From Bifidobacterium breve (GTDB lineage Bacteria > Actinomycetota > Acidimicrobiia > Acidimicrobiales > Ilumatobacteraceae), in the NCBI GenBank assembly GCA_943325435.2, contig CALPPK020000034.1, forward strand, positions 1-8,161: DNA of 8,161 bases. Reading direction: 5' to 3'. The notes below the pieces were generated by a model that was not told the DNA's origin, did not search any database, and saw only the letters and a list, made by a program, of their open reading frames with translations. A program made the position numbers and the translations under genes. Below are positions 6,733 through 8,161 of this stretch, piece by piece (position 1 is the stretch's first letter; the number at the start of each line of letters is the position of its first letter).

Positions 6733-7620
6733 CTACGTGTTTGCTCGGCAGTCGGGGCACAAGATGCCCTCAGAGGCGTCTACGCAGTCTTGGCAGAAGA
6801 TGATGCGGACTCGACACGTTGGCACGTCACAGTTATAGAACTGATTCGACGGACCTGAACATGTTTGGCACACTCCGAGCACTTTGGCATCTTTACTGAA
6901 GTCAACCATTAGGCGACGGTCAAACACGTAGAGCGATCCCTCCCATAGGCCGTCATCTTTGAATGTCTCGCCGTAACGAACAACTCCGCCGTCCATTTGG
7001 TACACCTGGTTGAAGCCACGATTCTTCATCAGTAGCGATAGGACTTCGCATCGGATGCCGCCAGTGCAATAGGTAACAACGGGCTTGTTCTTCAAATGAT
7101 CGTATTTTCCGCTCTCGAGCTCTCGCACAAAGTCAGGGGTTGTGCGTGTGTCAGGAACAATGGCATCGCGAAACTTGCCAATCTTTGCTTCGAAAGCATT
7201 GCGTCCGTCGAAGAATGCAACATCACCGCCGTGTTGTTCAACTAAAGCATGGACCTCATGAGGCTTCAGGTGAATGCCTCCACCGACTACTCCAGTCTCG
7301 TCAACAACTATTTCTTCCGGAACACCAAAGGTGACAATTTCATCTCGCACGCGCACTGCAAGGCGAGGGAAGTCTTCACCAATACCGTCTGACCATTTCC
7401 AATCGATGTTGTGAAAGCCGGGGTATTCGCGTGTGATGCGACGGTAACTCTTGATGGCTTCAAGTTCACCACCAACGGTTCCGTTGATCCCGTGTTTTGA
7501 AATAATAATGCGACCTTTAAGTCCCAAACTCTCGCAGAGTGTGCGCTGCCACAGACGTATGGCGTTAGGGTCCACTAATGGTGTGAACTTGTAAAAGAGA
7601 AGAATCTTGATCTCGCTAAT
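6733..7620 (-). CDS. trhO: TrhO, rhodanese-domain tRNA uridine-34 hydroxylase, with probable non-canonical start
   Basis: TrhO (formerly YceA) uses oxygen to hydroxylate U34 of certain tRNAs to 5-hydroxyuridine. Numbered from 7620, the protein has 295 residues: an N-terminal domain with [11 protein letters not shown] (5-15), [10 protein letters not shown] and DFPRL; a rhodanese domain with [10 protein letters not shown] and the catalytic loop YCTGGIRCE, where C185 is the active cysteine; and a C-terminal cysteine-rich tail with eight Cys in four pairs (CxxC-like, last one CPDC), probably zinc-binding. The first ordinary start codon in frame is GTG 7575, but that would remove [11 protein letters not shown], which is conserved in the family. 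The frame is open upstream to TAG at 7675-7677 and holds no ATG, GTG or TTG before GTG 7575. ATT 7620 would give [14 protein letters not shown] after the initiator and is the best placed; ATC 7611 is an alternative. TACATT lies 7 bases before ATT 7620. A lost base near ATG 7640 is the competing explanation. Function is well supported, start is not. Confidence 0.9.
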   Translation of the reverse strand: MSEIKILLFYKFTPLVDPNAIRLWQRTLCESLGLKGRIIISKHGINGTVGGELEAIKSYRRITREYPGFHNIDWKWSDGIGEDFPRLAVRVRDEIVTFGVPEEIVVDETGVVGGGIHLKPHEVHALVEQHGGDVAFFDGRNAFEAKIGKFRDAIVPDTRTTPDFVRELESGKYDHLKNKPVVTYCTGGIRCEVLSLLMKNRGFNQVYQMDGGVVRYGETFKDDGLWEGSLYVFDRRLMVDFSKDAKVLGVCQTCSGPSNQFYNCDVPTCRVRIIFCQDCVDASEGILCPDCRANT

Positions 7621-7627
7621 GGATACA

Positions 7628-7633
7628 AATGTA
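7628..7633 (-). promoter_or_regulatory. Candidate -10 box (TACATT) for trhO
   Basis: On the minus strand TACATT stands 7 bases before the proposed ATT start at 7620, the same TAnnnT geometry seen before three other genes in the window. No Shine-Dalgarno is visible between it and the start. A six-base match this loose is weak on its own. Confidence 0.3.
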
Positions 7634-7650
7634 CAGCCATCATTGAGTTT

Positions 7651-7681
7651 TTGACAGTTGCAAGTTAGTGATGCCTATCTG
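7651..7681 (+). promoter_or_regulatory. Candidate promoter for the secreted protein gene, with consensus -35 TTGACA
   Basis: TTGACA at 7651-7656 is a perfect sigma-70-type -35. The best -10 is TATCTG at 7676-7681 after a 19-base spacer, which is only a partial match. It lies about 60 bases before the Shine-Dalgarno of the gene at 7742, giving a true 5' leader unlike the seemingly leaderless neighbours. Confidence 0.35.
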
Positions 7682-7708
7682 GATTGTGCGAACTACTGTC
7701 AGCAATGA

Positions 7709-7725
7709 GGACAAAATCCTTGTCC
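7709..7725 (+). other. Short hairpin in the leader of the secreted protein gene
   Basis: GGACAA (7709-7714) and TTGTCC (7720-7725) form a perfect 6-bp stem around the 5-base loop AATCC. It ends 3 bases before the Shine-Dalgarno. No T-run follows, so it is not a typical terminator; a leader structure or an operator for a dimeric regulator are both possible. Confidence 0.4.
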
Positions 7726-7728
7726 ACT

Positions 7729-7734
7729 AAGGAG
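7729..7734 (+). promoter_or_regulatory. Shine-Dalgarno AAGGAG for the secreted protein gene
   Basis: AAGGAG is the strongest ribosome binding site in the window and stands 7 bases before ATG 7742, fixing that start. Confidence 0.75.
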
Positions 7735-7741
7735 CTCGGAC

Positions 7742-8161
7742 ATGAGCAGATTTGTCAATCGTTTCCTTGTTGTCATAGCAACATTTTCTCTCGCTGGGTT
7801 TGTTGGGATGGCGCCCGCTACAGCTGATTCACAAGCGGGAATCTGTAATTCCGGAACCGTGGTGACGGCGACACTAAAGGTTGACGGCGTATCTACAGCA
7901 GTTAACGCATCGGGAAGTACGTATGCGCTGACCGTGTGTCGTGTTGCAGATATGAATTACTACACAGTCCAAGTCGGACTGTACGACGGTGGGGTCTTGA
8001 AGGAAGACTTGCTCGCGGCGAATCTTGAGAAGATATTTGAAGTGACATTCGTGCCAACTGCAGGTGATTCGCCGACAGTGGCTGATTTCTACGGGCGAGT
8101 TCAGTCATATGTGTCGGGATCCTCTGTGGTTGTTTCTGTCAAACCTATTCCGCTGACCAAA
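7742..8161 (+). CDS. Secreted protein of unknown function, 3' end cut by window
   Basis: 140 codons are open from ATG 7742 to the window edge. The first 28 residues are a Sec signal peptide: basic start (MSRFVNR), hydrophobic core (FLVVIATFSLAGFVGM, 8-23) and a signal peptidase I site APATA just before DSQ, giving cleavage after about residue 28. There is no lipobox. The mature part is rich in V, T, S and G with alternating hydrophobic residues, suggesting a beta-sandwich or similar exported domain; two cysteines (C35, C66) could form a disulfide. I do not recognise the family. The start is supported by AAGGAG at good spacing, and the gene is divergent from trhO with a 121-base gap from the proposed trhO start. 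Confidence 0.75.
   Translation, partial: MSRFVNRFLVVIATFSLAGFVGMAPATADSQAGICNSGTVVTATLKVDGVSTAVNASGSTYALTVCRVADMNYYTVQVGLYDGGVLKEDLLAANLEKIFEVTFVPTAGDSPTVADFYGRVQSYVSGSSVVVSVKPIPLTK

Noticed and set aside
7574..7640. ATG 7640 on the minus strand as a short upstream peptide ([11 protein letters not shown]...)
   Set aside because: It is out of frame with trhO and stops after about 21 codons; more likely chance, or the relic of a frameshift, as noted in the findings.
1..8161. CRISPR array, insertion sequence, integrase or attachment site beside the tRNA
   Set aside because: No regularly spaced repeats, no transposase or integrase motifs, and no repeat of the tRNA 3' end elsewhere in the window were seen by eye.

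Overview
The window looks like a piece of a compact bacterial chromosome. Genes are packed with gaps of 3 to about 120 bases, base composition is close to even GC/AT, and the protein content is core metabolic and lipid-related. I see no mobile element, phage gene or CRISPR array. Several traits fit an actinobacterial lineage with a streamlined, moderate-GC genome: the TrhO sequence resembles actinobacterial relatives, the tRNA has no encoded CCA, and TAnnnT boxes sit 6-7 bases before several start codons, the leaderless-promoter geometry common in Actinobacteria. This assignment is inference from remembered family patterns, not from a search.

Region by region. (1) 1-1886, minus: the N-terminal 628 residues of a molybdenum hydroxylase of the xanthine dehydrogenase/aldehyde oxidoreductase family, with two [2Fe-2S] domains fused directly to the molybdopterin-binding part; its C-terminus is outside the window. 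(2) 1887-1974: divergent promoter region. (3) 1975-3751, plus: a PlsC-type membrane acyltransferase overlapping by 8 bases a DUF1295 multi-pass membrane protein, a likely lipid-modifying pair. (4) 3755-4954, minus: a PLP-dependent enzyme of the cystathionine gamma-synthase/lyase family, convergent with the previous pair across 3 bases. (5) 5002-6588, plus: a 60-residue single-span membrane protein followed after 3 bases by a 466-residue protein with a C-terminal SAM methyltransferase domain and an N-terminal domain that reads like a protein-kinase-fold catalytic core. (6) 6653-6724, plus: tRNA-Cys(GCA). (7) 6733-7620, minus: TrhO, a rhodanese-type tRNA U34 hydroxylase, whose conserved N-terminus lies upstream of every ordinary start codon. 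(8) 7742-8161, plus: the N-terminal 140 residues of a secreted protein, open at the window edge.

The two most interesting points are the small-membrane-protein plus kinase-like/methyltransferase unit at 5002-6588, whose function I cannot name, and the apparent AUU (or AUC) start of trhO. The genes do not form one pathway. The acyltransferase/DUF1295 pair and the 5002-6588 pair each look like a translationally coupled two-gene unit; the others appear to be single transcription units, so far as the window shows.
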